Source of the DNA: Duganella flavida
Lineage (GTDB): Bacteria; Pseudomonadota; Gammaproteobacteria; Burkholderiales; Burkholderiaceae_D
Direction of reading: 5' to 3'
DNA length: 64,000 nucleotides
Assembly (NCBI RefSeq): GCF_009857445.1
Contig: NZ_WWCN01000005.1
Coordinates: 310,001 to 374,000 of the forward strand
Each line of letters starts with the position of its first letter. The stretch's first letter is position 1. The notes under the pieces are model-generated. The model ran no database searches, was not told the DNA's origin, and was given only the letters and a program-made list of their open reading frames with translations. Made by a program: the position numbers and the translations under genes. Positions 56,575 through 64,000 of this stretch are shown here, piece by piece.

Positions 56575-58119
56575 ATGACTGAACCGCGCTTGCAGATGCT
56601 CGGCATCTCCAAGATCTACCCCTCGGTGGTGGCCAACGCCGACGTGAACCTGACTGTGATGCCGGGCGAGATCCACGCCGTGCTGGGTGAGAACGGCGCC
56701 GGCAAGAGCACCCTGATGAAGATCATCTACGGTGTGGTCAAGCCGGACCAGGGGCAGATCATGTGGGAGGGCCGCCAGGTCCACATCCATTCGCCGCACG
56801 ATGCGCGCAAGCTGGGCATCGGCATGGTGTTCCAGCATTTCGCCCTGTTCGAGACGCTGACGGTGGCTGAAAATATCGCGCTGGCGCTGGACGACAAGGT
56901 GACGCCGGCCGCGCTGGCGCCGCGCATCCGCGCCGTGTCGGAGCAATACGGGCTGCCGCTGGACCCGGCGCGTTTGGTGCACAGCATGTCCGTTGGTGAG
57001 CGCCAGCGCGTCGAAATTGTGCGTTGCCTGCTGCAGTCGCCCAAATTGCTGATCATGGACGAGCCGACCTCGGTGCTGACGCCGGACGCGGTGCTCAAGT
57101 TGTTCGATTCGCTGCGCCGGCTGGCGGCGGAAGGCGTCAGCATCCTGTATATCAGCCACAAACTCGATGAGATACAAGCCCTGTGCGACAAGGCCACGGT
57201 GCTGCGCGGCGGGCGCGTGTCCGGCACCGCGCTGCCGAAACAGGAAAGCGCCAAGTCGCTGGCGGAGCTGATGATCGGCCGCGAGCTGCCGATATGTGTA
57301 CACAATCCGCGCGAGCCGGGCGAGGTGCTGCTGGCGCTGGATAAGCTGAATGTAAATAGCGAGGATCCATTCGGCACGCATTTGAAAGACATTTGCCTGT
57401 CGCTGCGCAGCGGCGAGATTGTCGGCATTGCCGGCATTTCGGGCAACGGCCAGCAGGAGCTGTTGAAAGCCATCTCCGGCGAACGCACGCTGGGCCTGCG
57501 CGAAGGCACGCTGCGCTTGTGCGGGAAGGACGTGGGCACGCTCGATGCGGCGCAGCGCCGCCAGCTTGGTCTTGGCTTCGTGCCGGAGGAACGATTGGGA
57601 CGCGGCGCGGTGCCGGATTTGTCGCTGGCCGATAACGCACTGCTGACCGGCTACCTGCCTGCTGCAAAAACCGGCATGGTGCAGAAAGGCCTGATCCAGC
57701 GCGGCGCTGTACATGCCTTTGCGCAGAAGGTGATCGAGCGCTTCAAGGTCAAATGCGGCGGCGAGCAATCGGCGGCGGCTTCGCTCTCGGGCGGCAATCT
57801 GCAAAAATTTATCGTCGGCCGCGAGATCATGCTGGCGCCGAAAGTGATGGTGTTCGCCCAGCCGACGTGGGGCGTCGACATCGGCGCGGCCATGCTGATA
57901 CGGCAGGCCATCATCGATATGCGCGACCAGGGCGTGGCGGTGCTGGTGCTGTCCGAGGAGCTGGACGAGTTGTTCATGATGAGCGACCGTATCGCCGTGC
58001 TGGCGGATGGCCGCCTGTCGCGCGCAGTGCCGGCGGAAGCCACCAGCATCAACCAGATCGGCGTGTGGATGAGCGGCGATTTCGACTATCAAGGAGCTCC
58101 AGAATATGTCCAGGCTTGA
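56575..58119 (+). CDS. ABC transporter ATP-binding protein, double ATPase (nucleoside type)
   Basis: A 514-residue protein with two fused ATPase domains, as in sugar/nucleoside importers. Domain 1 has Walker A 'GENGAGKST', 'SVGERQR' and Walker B 'LLIMDEPTS'. Domain 2 has a degenerate Walker A 'GISGNGQQE', signature 'LSGGNLQK' and 'VMVFAQPTWGVD'. The ATG at 56575 follows AAGGGA and gives the usual N-terminus; longer starts would run through the operator region. A perfect palindrome TGTGTACACA lies inside the gene at 57295-57304. The first permease overlaps its end by 14 bases. Confidence 0.92.
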   Translation: MTEPRLQMLGISKIYPSVVANADVNLTVMPGEIHAVLGENGAGKSTLMKIIYGVVKPDQGQIMWEGRQVHIHSPHDARKLGIGMVFQHFALFETLTVAENIALALDDKVTPAALAPRIRAVSEQYGLPLDPARLVHSMSVGERQRVEIVRCLLQSPKLLIMDEPTSVLTPDAVLKLFDSLRRLAAEGVSILYISHKLDEIQALCDKATVLRGGRVSGTALPKQESAKSLAELMIGRELPICVHNPREPGEVLLALDKLNVNSEDPFGTHLKDICLSLRSGEIVGIAGISGNGQQELLKAISGERTLGLREGTLRLCGKDVGTLDAAQRRQLGLGFVPEERLGRGAVPDLSLADNALLTGYLPAAKTGMVQKGLIQRGAVHAFAQKVIERFKVKCGGEQSAAASLSGGNLQKFIVGREIMLAPKVMVFAQPTWGVDIGAAMLIRQAIIDMRDQGVAVLVLSEELDELFMMSDRIAVLADGRLSRAVPAEATSINQIGVWMSGDFDYQGAPEYVQA

Positions 58120-59176
58120 ACGACGTCCCGAACCTTCGCGCCGCATGATGCTGGCGTCGCCCTTGATTGCGGCGCTGGCGATGCTGGTCACCGGCTCCAT
58201 GCTGTTCTTCTTCATCGGGCAGGAGCCGCTGAATGCGTTTTACATCTACTTCATCAAGCCTTGGACCACGGCGTATGGCGTGGGCGAGCTGTTACTGAAG
58301 GCGACGCCGCTGATACTGTGCGGTGTGGGGCTGGCAATCGGCTTTCGCGCCAACGTCAACAACATCGGCGCCGATGGTCAGCTGACCGTTGGTGCGATTG
58401 CGGCAGGCGCCGTGGCGCTGTATTTCGACGAGGTGCAGGCGTGGTGGGTACTGCCTTTGATGCTGCTGGCCGGTGCGCTGGGCGGCATGCTGTGGGCGGC
58501 GATACCGGCGGTGCTGCGCACGCGCTTCAACACCAGCGAAATTCTCGTTAGCCTGATGCTGGTGTACGTGGCGTATCACTTGCTCAGCTATCTGGTGCAC
58601 GGGCCGATGCGCGATCCGGCCGGTTTCAATTTCCCGCAATCGAAAATGTTCAGCGACTCGGCCACCTTGCCACTGCTGGTGGAAGGCTTGCGCGTCAACG
58701 CGGCCTTCATTATTTCGCTGGTGATGGCTGGTGCGGCCTGGTTCTTCTGTAAGCACACCTTTGCCGGCTACCGTATGCAGGTGAGCGGCATGGCGCCTGC
58801 TGCGGCGTTGTACGCGGGCTTCAGTGAACCGCGCAATGTGTGGCTGGCGTTCATGGTGAGCGGTGCGCTGTCCGGCCTTGCCGGCGTGGGCGAAGTGGCG
58901 GGGCCGCTGGGGCAGCTGCAGCCCTCCGTGTCGCCGGGCTATGGCTTCGCAGCGATCATCGTGGCGTACGTGGGGCGTTTGCATCCGCTGGGCGTGGTGC
59001 TGTCGGCGATTCTGATGTCGTTGCTGTACATCGGTGGCGAGACGGCGCAAATCGAACTGCAAGCGCCGTCCGCCATCACCGGCATCTTCCAGGGCCTGCT
59101 GCTGTTTTATCTGCTGGCCGCTGACCTGTTCATCCACTATCGCATCAAGCCGCACAAGCTGGAGGTATACGCATGA
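58106..59176 (+). CDS. ABC transporter permease, nucleoside type (first)
   Basis: A 356-residue inner-membrane permease of the BPD_transp_2 family with about nine or ten membrane segments. 'RANVNNIGADGQLTVGAIAAG' is the conserved early cytoplasmic motif of BMP-type importers. AAGGAG sits ahead of the ATG at 58106, inside the end of the ATPase gene. Its stop overlaps the next permease start (ATGA). Together with the ATPase and BMP protein it forms the inner-membrane importer. Confidence 0.9.
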   Translation: MSRLERRPEPSRRMMLASPLIAALAMLVTGSMLFFFIGQEPLNAFYIYFIKPWTTAYGVGELLLKATPLILCGVGLAIGFRANVNNIGADGQLTVGAIAAGAVALYFDEVQAWWVLPLMLLAGALGGMLWAAIPAVLRTRFNTSEILVSLMLVYVAYHLLSYLVHGPMRDPAGFNFPQSKMFSDSATLPLLVEGLRVNAAFIISLVMAGAAWFFCKHTFAGYRMQVSGMAPAAALYAGFSEPRNVWLAFMVSGALSGLAGVGEVAGPLGQLQPSVSPGYGFAAIIVAYVGRLHPLGVVLSAILMSLLYIGGETAQIELQAPSAITGIFQGLLLFYLLAADLFIHYRIKPHKLEVYA

Positions 59177-60054
59177 TGAGTTCTGAATTGTTGATCGCTT
59201 TCCTCGCCAGCACCGCCGGTGCGGCTACGCCGCTGGTGGTGGCGTCGATGGGCGAACTGGTGACTGAGCGCTCCGGTGTGCTCAATCTTGGACTGGAAGG
59301 CATGATGCTGGTCGGTGCGGTGGTCGGCTTCGGCGTTACGCTTACCAGCGGCAGCATGACACTGGGCTTGATCGCGGCGATGGCGGCGGGCATGTTGATG
59401 TCGCTGGTGTTTGGCTTCCTGGTGCTGACGCTGCAAACCAATCAAGTCGCCACCGGTCTTGCACTGACCTTGTTCGGCATTGGCGTTTCGGCCTTCATAG
59501 GCCGCAGCTACGTGGGACAGACAGTGGAGCGCATGCCTATCCTGTGGGGCTTCGACGGCATGGAGTACTTCTCGATTGTACTGGTGCTGCTGGTGGGCTG
59601 GATGCTGGCGCGCACGCGGCTAGGCCTGGTCATTCGTGCGGTCGGTGAATCGCCGCACAGCGCGCACGCGATTGGCTTCCCGGTGATCGGCCTGCGTTAC
59701 GGCACGGTGCTGTTCGGCGGCGCGATGGCGGGCCTGGGCGGCGCTTATCTGTCGCTGGCGCTGACGCCGATGTGGGTGGAGGGCATGACTGCAGGCCGCG
59801 GCTGGATCGCACTGGCGCAAGTGGTGTTCGCAACGTGGAAGCCGCGCGGTGTGCTGGTTGGCGCCTATCTGTTCGGCGGCGTGACGGTGCTGCAGTTCCA
59901 CGGGCAGGGCATGGGACTGGCGATACCGTCGGAGTTTTTGTCGATGCTGCCGTACATCGCCACTATCGTGGTGCTAGTGCTGATCTGCCGGAATCCACAG
60001 ACTATCTTGTTGAATAAGCCCATGTCGCTGGGGCAGAACTTCAAACCAGATTAA
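59173..60054 (+). CDS. ABC transporter permease, nucleoside type (second)
   Basis: A 293-residue permease of the same family with about eight membrane segments. '[20 protein letters not shown]' is the paired motif for the second permease of these systems, and '[24 protein letters not shown]' is also characteristic. GGAGG precedes the ATG at 59173. It is the last gene of the importer operon; no clear terminator follows in the 95-bp gap before the chemoreceptor gene. Confidence 0.9.
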   Translation: MMSSELLIAFLASTAGAATPLVVASMGELVTERSGVLNLGLEGMMLVGAVVGFGVTLTSGSMTLGLIAAMAAGMLMSLVFGFLVLTLQTNQVATGLALTLFGIGVSAFIGRSYVGQTVERMPILWGFDGMEYFSIVLVLLVGWMLARTRLGLVIRAVGESPHSAHAIGFPVIGLRYGTVLFGGAMAGLGGAYLSLALTPMWVEGMTAGRGWIALAQVVFATWKPRGVLVGAYLFGGVTVLQFHGQGMGLAIPSEFLSMLPYIATIVVLVLICRNPQTILLNKPMSLGQNFKPD

Positions 60055-60102
60055 GGCCTGTTGTATTCCACGCAATTGCGACAATTGGTGAATTTATAGC
60101 AT

Positions 60103-60128
60103 TCAAAATACTTTTATTCTGCCGACAG
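60103..60128 (+). promoter_or_regulatory. Possible sigma28-type promoter of the chemoreceptor gene
   Basis: GCCGACAG at 60121-60128 matches six of eight bases of the FliA -10 element GCCGATAA. A partial -35 (TCAA) lies 14 bases upstream. The start site would fall about 15 bases before the ATG. The -35 match is weak. Confidence 0.35.
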
Positions 60129-60149
60129 ATCCCTACTCAAGGAGCTGTC

Positions 60150-61796
60150 ATGCGCATGAATTCACCGGTCACGCAAAACGAGTACGTCATGGAGGATGGC
60201 AAGACGATTGTCTCCACCACCGACTTACAGGGCAATATCAACTACGCTAATCCTTACTTCATTGAAGTCAGCGGATTCACGGAAGAAGAGTTGATGGGCG
60301 CACCGCAAAACATCGTGCGCCATCCAGACATGCCGGTGGAAGCGTTCGCGGATTTGTGGAGCACCATCAAAGGCGGCATGCCTTGGACTGGGCTGGTGAA
60401 GAACCGCTGCAAGAATGGGGACTTCTACTGGGTGCTGGCCAACGTTACGCCGGTGATTGAAAACGGCAAGCAGGTTGGCTTCCTGTCGGTGCGCACCAAG
60501 CCTTCGCGCGAGCAGGTGCGCGCGGCCGATTCGGTGTACCGCGAATTCAAGAACGGTAATCCACGCAAGCTGCGCATCGTAAAAGGGCGTGCCGAATCGA
60601 CTGGTGTCGCCGCACGTGTGCTGGCGATGACGCGCATGTCGCTGCCGACGCAGATTGCCGCCGCCACCTCGCTGCTGGTCGGCGTGCTGGCCGTCCTCGC
60701 GGTGATGCTGCTGGCGATGGATCGCGACACTGCGGCCAATGCGCACAACTGGCTGGGCGGCGCGGCGATTGTGGCAATGGCAGGCATGCTGGCGTTTGGC
60801 CACACGCTGTACGTGAACGTGGCGCTGCCGCTGCGGCAAGCTACCAAGGCGGCGCGCATGATGGCGGGCGGCGATCTCACTGCGTCGATTGAAATCCAGC
60901 GTGACGATGAAGTAGGGCAGTTGCTGGCGGCGCTGCGGCAGACCAATATCAACCTGCACAGCATCATCGGCGATGTGCGCGCCAACTTCGATGAGATCTC
61001 GGTGGCCACCGATGAAATCGCGGATGGCAATATGGATTTGTCGGGCCGCACGGAGTCGCAGGCTTCCAGCTTGCAGCAGACTGCATCCAGCATGGAGCAG
61101 TTGACGGCAACGGTGCAGCAAAGCGCTTCCAACGTCGCCAGCGCCAACGAGCTGGCCGAGCGCGCGCGCGAGGTGGCGACGCAGGGCGGCACCATCGTGT
61201 CGCAGGTGGTGAGCACGATGGGCGATATCAGCGCCTCGTCCAACAAGATCCTCGACATCATTGGCTTGATCGACGGGATTGCGTTCCAGACCAATATCCT
61301 GGCGCTGAATGCCGCGGTGGAAGCGGCACGCGCCGGCGAGCAGGGACGTGGCTTTGCGGTGGTAGCCAGCGAGGTGCGCGGACTGGCGCAGCGCTCCGCC
61401 ACGGCGGCCAAGGAGATCAAGGAGTTAATCGATAGCTCGATCCAGAAAGTGCAGGCCGGGACTGCGCTGACCAACAGCGCTGGCGTGACGATGGGTGAGG
61501 TGATTGATTCGGTGTGTCGCGTGTCCAAGGTGATGGGCGAGATTTCCAACTCCACGCGCGAGCAAAGCAACGGCATCGGGCAGGTGAATGAAGCGGTGAT
61601 CAAGATCGACGACATCACGCAGCAAAACGCGGCGCTGGTGGAGCAGGCAGCAGCGGCGGCGGGCAACCTCGCGCAGCAGACGCGCTGTGTGTCGCAGGCG
61701 ATGGCGGTGTTCAAGCTGCAGCATGGCGCTGGTGCGCCGCCCAAGCGTCCGGTAGCGCCGGCGCCGTCTAAACCGCGCTTGCAACTACAAAGCTAA
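60150..61796 (+). CDS. PAS-containing methyl-accepting chemotaxis protein (Aer-like)
   Basis: A 548-residue chemoreceptor. An N-terminal PAS domain (about 20-120) has '[26 protein letters not shown]' and '[19 protein letters not shown]', the pattern of Aer redox sensors. A hydrophobic hairpin at about 165-215 anchors it without a periplasmic domain. A HAMP segment follows, then the signalling tip '[37 protein letters not shown]'. AAGGAG supports the ATG at 60150. It probably senses cellular redox or oxygen through a bound flavin, by analogy to Aer. Confidence 0.92.
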   Translation: MRMNSPVTQNEYVMEDGKTIVSTTDLQGNINYANPYFIEVSGFTEEELMGAPQNIVRHPDMPVEAFADLWSTIKGGMPWTGLVKNRCKNGDFYWVLANVTPVIENGKQVGFLSVRTKPSREQVRAADSVYREFKNGNPRKLRIVKGRAESTGVAARVLAMTRMSLPTQIAAATSLLVGVLAVLAVMLLAMDRDTAANAHNWLGGAAIVAMAGMLAFGHTLYVNVALPLRQATKAARMMAGGDLTASIEIQRDDEVGQLLAALRQTNINLHSIIGDVRANFDEISVATDEIADGNMDLSGRTESQASSLQQTASSMEQLTATVQQSASNVASANELAERAREVATQGGTIVSQVVSTMGDISASSNKILDIIGLIDGIAFQTNILALNAAVEAARAGEQGRGFAVVASEVRGLAQRSATAAKEIKELIDSSIQKVQAGTALTNSAGVTMGEVIDSVCRVSKVMGEISNSTREQSNGIGQVNEAVIKIDDITQQNAALVEQAAAAAGNLAQQTRCVSQAMAVFKLQHGAGAPPKRPVAPAPSKPRLQLQS

Positions 61797-61835
61797 GACC
61801 ATGTACCATGTCGCTTTCGACAAGCGGCATGGAAT

Positions 61836-62114
61836 ATGAAGATTACGCTGGCAGGGCAGGGATGGACGTTTGATGCGGAAGCGCCGGACACGGTGCTGGA
61901 AGCGGCCGAGCAGGCCGGCATACGCCTGCCCAGCTCCTGCCGTAACGGCACCTGCCGCACCTGCATCTGCTTGTCCACCAGTGGTACGGTCGGCTACAAG
62001 ATTGATTGGCCAGGCCTGAGCCTTGATGAAAAGCGCGAGGGCTATATCCTGCCTTGCGTGGCCATCGCCACTTCCGATCTCGTGATCGAGGCGCCGGCCG
62101 CCAGCACTTTCTAA
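61836..62114 (+). CDS. Plant-type 2Fe-2S ferredoxin
   Basis: A 92-residue ferredoxin with the cluster ligands Cys35, Cys40, Cys43 and Cys74 ('CRNGTCRTC' and 'LPCVA'). It has no signal peptide, so it is a cytoplasmic electron carrier. It could serve oxygenases, including the Rieske enzyme encoded about 8 kb away, but nothing links them directly. Its end overlaps the convergent AraC-family gene by four bases. Confidence 0.92.
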   Translation: MKITLAGQGWTFDAEAPDTVLEAAEQAGIRLPSSCRNGTCRTCICLSTSGTVGYKIDWPGLSLDEKREGYILPCVAIATSDLVIEAPAASTF

Positions 62115-62998
62115 GCGCGCTTGCGATACGCGCCAGGGCCGATGCCGTACTGGCGCTTGAAGGCGCGGTTGAAGGCGGCCTCCGATTGGTAGCCGACCGC
62201 TTCACCCACTTCTCCTGCCGCGCGGCCCTCATCCAGCAGGCGGGCGGCGCGTGCCATGCGCAACTGCGTCAGCACATCTGCCGGCGTGGCGTTGGCCGCT
62301 TGCTTGAACAGGCGCGCAAAGGTGGCGCGCGACATGTGGCTGGCGTCGGCCAGTTCTTCCAGTGTCCACGGCTTCTCCGGCGCGTTCAGCATGCCGTTGA
62401 TGGCTGCTTGCAGGCGGCGTTCAGCCATTACGCCGAACAGGCCCGGCGCCACTGCTGCCTGCTCCAGCCACGTGCGCATCAACAGCGCGAACAAGGCCGC
62501 CGACAGCTGGCGGATGATCGCTTGCGAGCCGCCGCGTGGGGTTTCAGCTTCTTCCTGCAGCATGCGCATCAGGTGGCGCAGGCTTTGCGCGTCCGGCCGG
62601 CCGGCGGTGCGCACCACCAGCATGGCCGGCAGCGCGGCCAGCAAACCTGCGCCGCCATCGGTATCGAAGTGGAATTCGCCGCACAGGATGTCGGTTTGCG
62701 GACCGTCACCGTCGTTGCGTTCAAAGCGCAGCAGGCCCGGTTCGGCGTGCAGCGGCGTGGCTAGCGCCGGATCGCCGATGTGCAGCCGGTGCGCGGTGCC
62801 GTGCGGGAAGACGATGATGTCGCCGCTTTGCAGCGCATGTTCGCCGCACAGCGCTTCGCCGCGCACGATCAGGTGGTAGGGAGCGACGCCGCGCGGTGCG
62901 CCGTCATGGTCCAGCACCCAAGGCGCGCCGAAGCGGCAACGCACGTCGAGCGCGGTGCGCACGGGGTAGAGAGACAGGAGGTGGCTGAGGGAATCCAT
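62111..62998 (-). CDS. AraC-family transcriptional regulator (cupin-type sensor)
   Basis: A 295-residue regulator with an N-terminal cupin-like effector domain ('GALCGEHALQSGDIIVFPHGTAHRLHIGD' region, about 30-110) and two C-terminal AraC helix-turn-helix motifs ('LADASHMSRATFARLFKQAA' and 'GEAVGYQSEAAFNRAFKRQYG'). It is divergent from the AhpD-like gene at 63112 with a 113-bp gap. This pairing is common and implies that it controls that gene. No ribosome-binding site is evident before the ATG at 62998. Confidence 0.9.
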   Translation of the reverse strand: MDSLSHLLSLYPVRTALDVRCRFGAPWVLDHDGAPRGVAPYHLIVRGEALCGEHALQSGDIIVFPHGTAHRLHIGDPALATPLHAEPGLLRFERNDGDGPQTDILCGEFHFDTDGGAGLLAALPAMLVVRTAGRPDAQSLRHLMRMLQEEAETPRGGSQAIIRQLSAALFALLMRTWLEQAAVAPGLFGVMAERRLQAAINGMLNAPEKPWTLEELADASHMSRATFARLFKQAANATPADVLTQLRMARAARLLDEGRAAGEVGEAVGYQSEAAFNRAFKRQYGIGPGAYRKRA

Positions 62999-63111
62999 AA
63001 CATGCAGATGAGACGATTGAGCAAATTATAGAGCATCCTGAGCATTCATCATCGCAGGCGGCAGGCCTAAACTGTGTTCCATACCAACTCACCTCTGAAA
63101 GGAAACACATC

Positions 63112-63648
63112 ATGTCCCGCTTGTTCACCCAACCAGTCTCGGAAGCTACCGGCCACGCTGCTCAACTGTTCACCGCCATCAAAGGCGCGATCGGCAAGGT
63201 GCCGAATGCCTATCTCACGCTAGGCACGAATAGCCCGGTAGCGCTGGAAGCCGCCCTGAATCTCGATGGTGCGCTGAAAAAAAGCAGTTTGAGCGCGAAG
63301 GAAGTTGAAGTGGTCAAACTGGCCGTCAGCCAGGAAGCCAGCTGCGATTACTGCCTGGCTGCGCACACGTTGATGGGCGGTAAAGCCGGCTTGAGCGCCG
63401 ATGCCATCAAAGGCGTGCGCCACGGCCAGCCTTCCGGCGATGCCCGCCTCGATGCGCTGGCAACGTTTGTCCACACCGTGGTCAGCACCAGCGGCGATGT
63501 GCCGGCCGAGGTGGTGATCGCAGTGAAACAGGCTGGCTACAGCGACGCGCAGATTGTCGACACGCTGCTGGCGGTGGCGTCGATCACCTTCACCAACCTG
63601 TTCAACCGCGTGAATGTGACGACGCTGGACTTCCCACCAGCTGATTAA
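63112..63648 (+). CDS. AhpD-like carboxymuconolactone decarboxylase family protein
   Basis: A 178-residue AhpD-superfamily protein with the redox motif Cys78-x-x-Cys81 and His85 ('CDYCLAAHT'). Such proteins reduce peroxides or act as thiol-dependent alkylhydroperoxidase partners. AAGGA supports the ATG at 63112. The AraC regulator is divergent. Its stop overlaps the convergent hypothetical gene by a few bases. Confidence 0.9.
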   Translation: MSRLFTQPVSEATGHAAQLFTAIKGAIGKVPNAYLTLGTNSPVALEAALNLDGALKKSSLSAKEVEVVKLAVSQEASCDYCLAAHTLMGGKAGLSADAIKGVRHGQPSGDARLDALATFVHTVVSTSGDVPAEVVIAVKQAGYSDAQIVDTLLAVASITFTNLFNRVNVTTLDFPPAD

Positions 63649-63950
63649 TCCTTCCTGCGCAGGCGCTGCAGCAGCGCCTCGGTGGTATCGCTGAGCGGTA
63701 CCCCGTGGCGCCGCAGCAGCTGGATGTTGAGCACCATATTTTCCAGCACCAGCTTGGCCGCCACGGCCAGCAGCGTCAGGTGCTTGTCTTCGTCGCTGAA
63801 GGTCTCCATCGCATCGGCCATCTCGCACAGATGGTTGGAAATCAGGCCGCGTAATTCGTGTTCGTCAAACGGCAGGTCGGCGAAGTCGATCGGATCTTCC
63901 TTCTCCACTTCCTGCATCAGCAGTTCCAGTTCTTGCGGCGTAATCGACAT
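63645..63950 (-). CDS. Small conserved hypothetical protein
   Basis: A 101-residue, strongly acidic N-terminal and basic C-terminal protein that appears all-helical ('LLMQEVEKEDPIDFADLPFDEHELRGLI'). No signal peptide or membrane segment. I do not recognise the family. The ATG at 63950 has GGAG eight bases upstream; ATGs at 63980 and 63998 are also in frame. It overlaps the end of the convergent AhpD-like gene. Confidence 0.68.
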   Translation of the reverse strand: MSITPQELELLMQEVEKEDPIDFADLPFDEHELRGLISNHLCEMADAMETFSDEDKHLTLLAVAAKLVLENMVLNIQLLRRHGVPLSDTTEALLQRLRRKD

Positions 63951-64000
63951 GCAGCGCTCCGGTGGTTGCGGCGATTTCATTTTAGCCGCAATCGGCATAG

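Overview
The window is a GC-rich chromosomal segment whose gene content points to a betaproteobacterium of the Oxalobacteraceae (Duganella / Massilia / Pseudoduganella type). The clues are a minC gene at the left edge, a phaA-phaB polyhydroxybutyrate pair behind a canonical FNR box, many TonB-dependent receptors, secreted glycosidases and peptidases, and dense two-component and chemosensory genes. Genus assignment is inference; no rRNA or tRNA gene is present to confirm it.

Layout. 1-9.1 kb: minC (partial), metE with divergent metR, phaAB, a prolyl aminopeptidase and small membrane or exported proteins. 9.2-16.7 kb: a FadH-type dienoyl-CoA reductase, a short inverted-repeat element, an orphan solute-binding protein coupled to a KefB/YbaL-type antiporter, an AhpD-like protein, a MocR regulator, a GNAT protein and a decayed azoreductase-like remnant. 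16.7-19.5 kb: a FabH-like ketoacyl synthase and the CtpA protease, separated by a 45-bp-arm hairpin. 19.5-29.6 kb: an LTxxQ-like periplasmic protein preceded by an intrinsic terminator, a TonB receptor, three tandem M13 metallopeptidases and a lipoprotein. 29.6-32 kb: a cytochrome c followed by an AT-richer, accessory-looking island holding a nonsense-interrupted ORF and a NYN-domain gene flanked by long direct repeats. 32-37.7 kb: a beta-glucan utilisation locus (GH30, GH5, TonB receptor) with two LacI-type operators. 37.8-43.9 kb: baeS-baeR followed by a three-subunit GMC/gluconate-dehydrogenase-like enzyme. 44-50 kb: an operon of hybrid kinase (CHASE3-GAF-HK-3xREC), CheR, CheB and a REC-HK hybrid. 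50-60 kb: EF-hand protein, S10 peptidase, then a divergent nucleoside/nucleobase locus: Tsx-like channel, BMP binding protein, Rieske oxygenase and deaminase on one strand, an ABC ATPase and two permeases on the other, with a GntR regulator and a cluster of candidate operators between. 60-64 kb: a PAS-containing chemoreceptor, a 2Fe-2S ferredoxin, an AraC regulator divergent from an AhpD-like gene, and a small hypothetical.

How genes work together. The GH30/GH5/TonB genes form an extracellular glucan digestion and uptake unit with a shared operator. The Tsx/BMP/ABC set should carry a nucleoside across both membranes, and the co-transcribed Rieske oxygenase and deaminase suggest oxidative catabolism of a modified base. 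The kinase/CheR/CheB operon looks like a methylation-linked signalling module without its own receptor. The most unusual pieces are the NYN cassette with GNRA-capped repeat hairpins, the Rieske-deaminase nucleobase locus, and the two elements whose ends share a GGGGTCAG motif.
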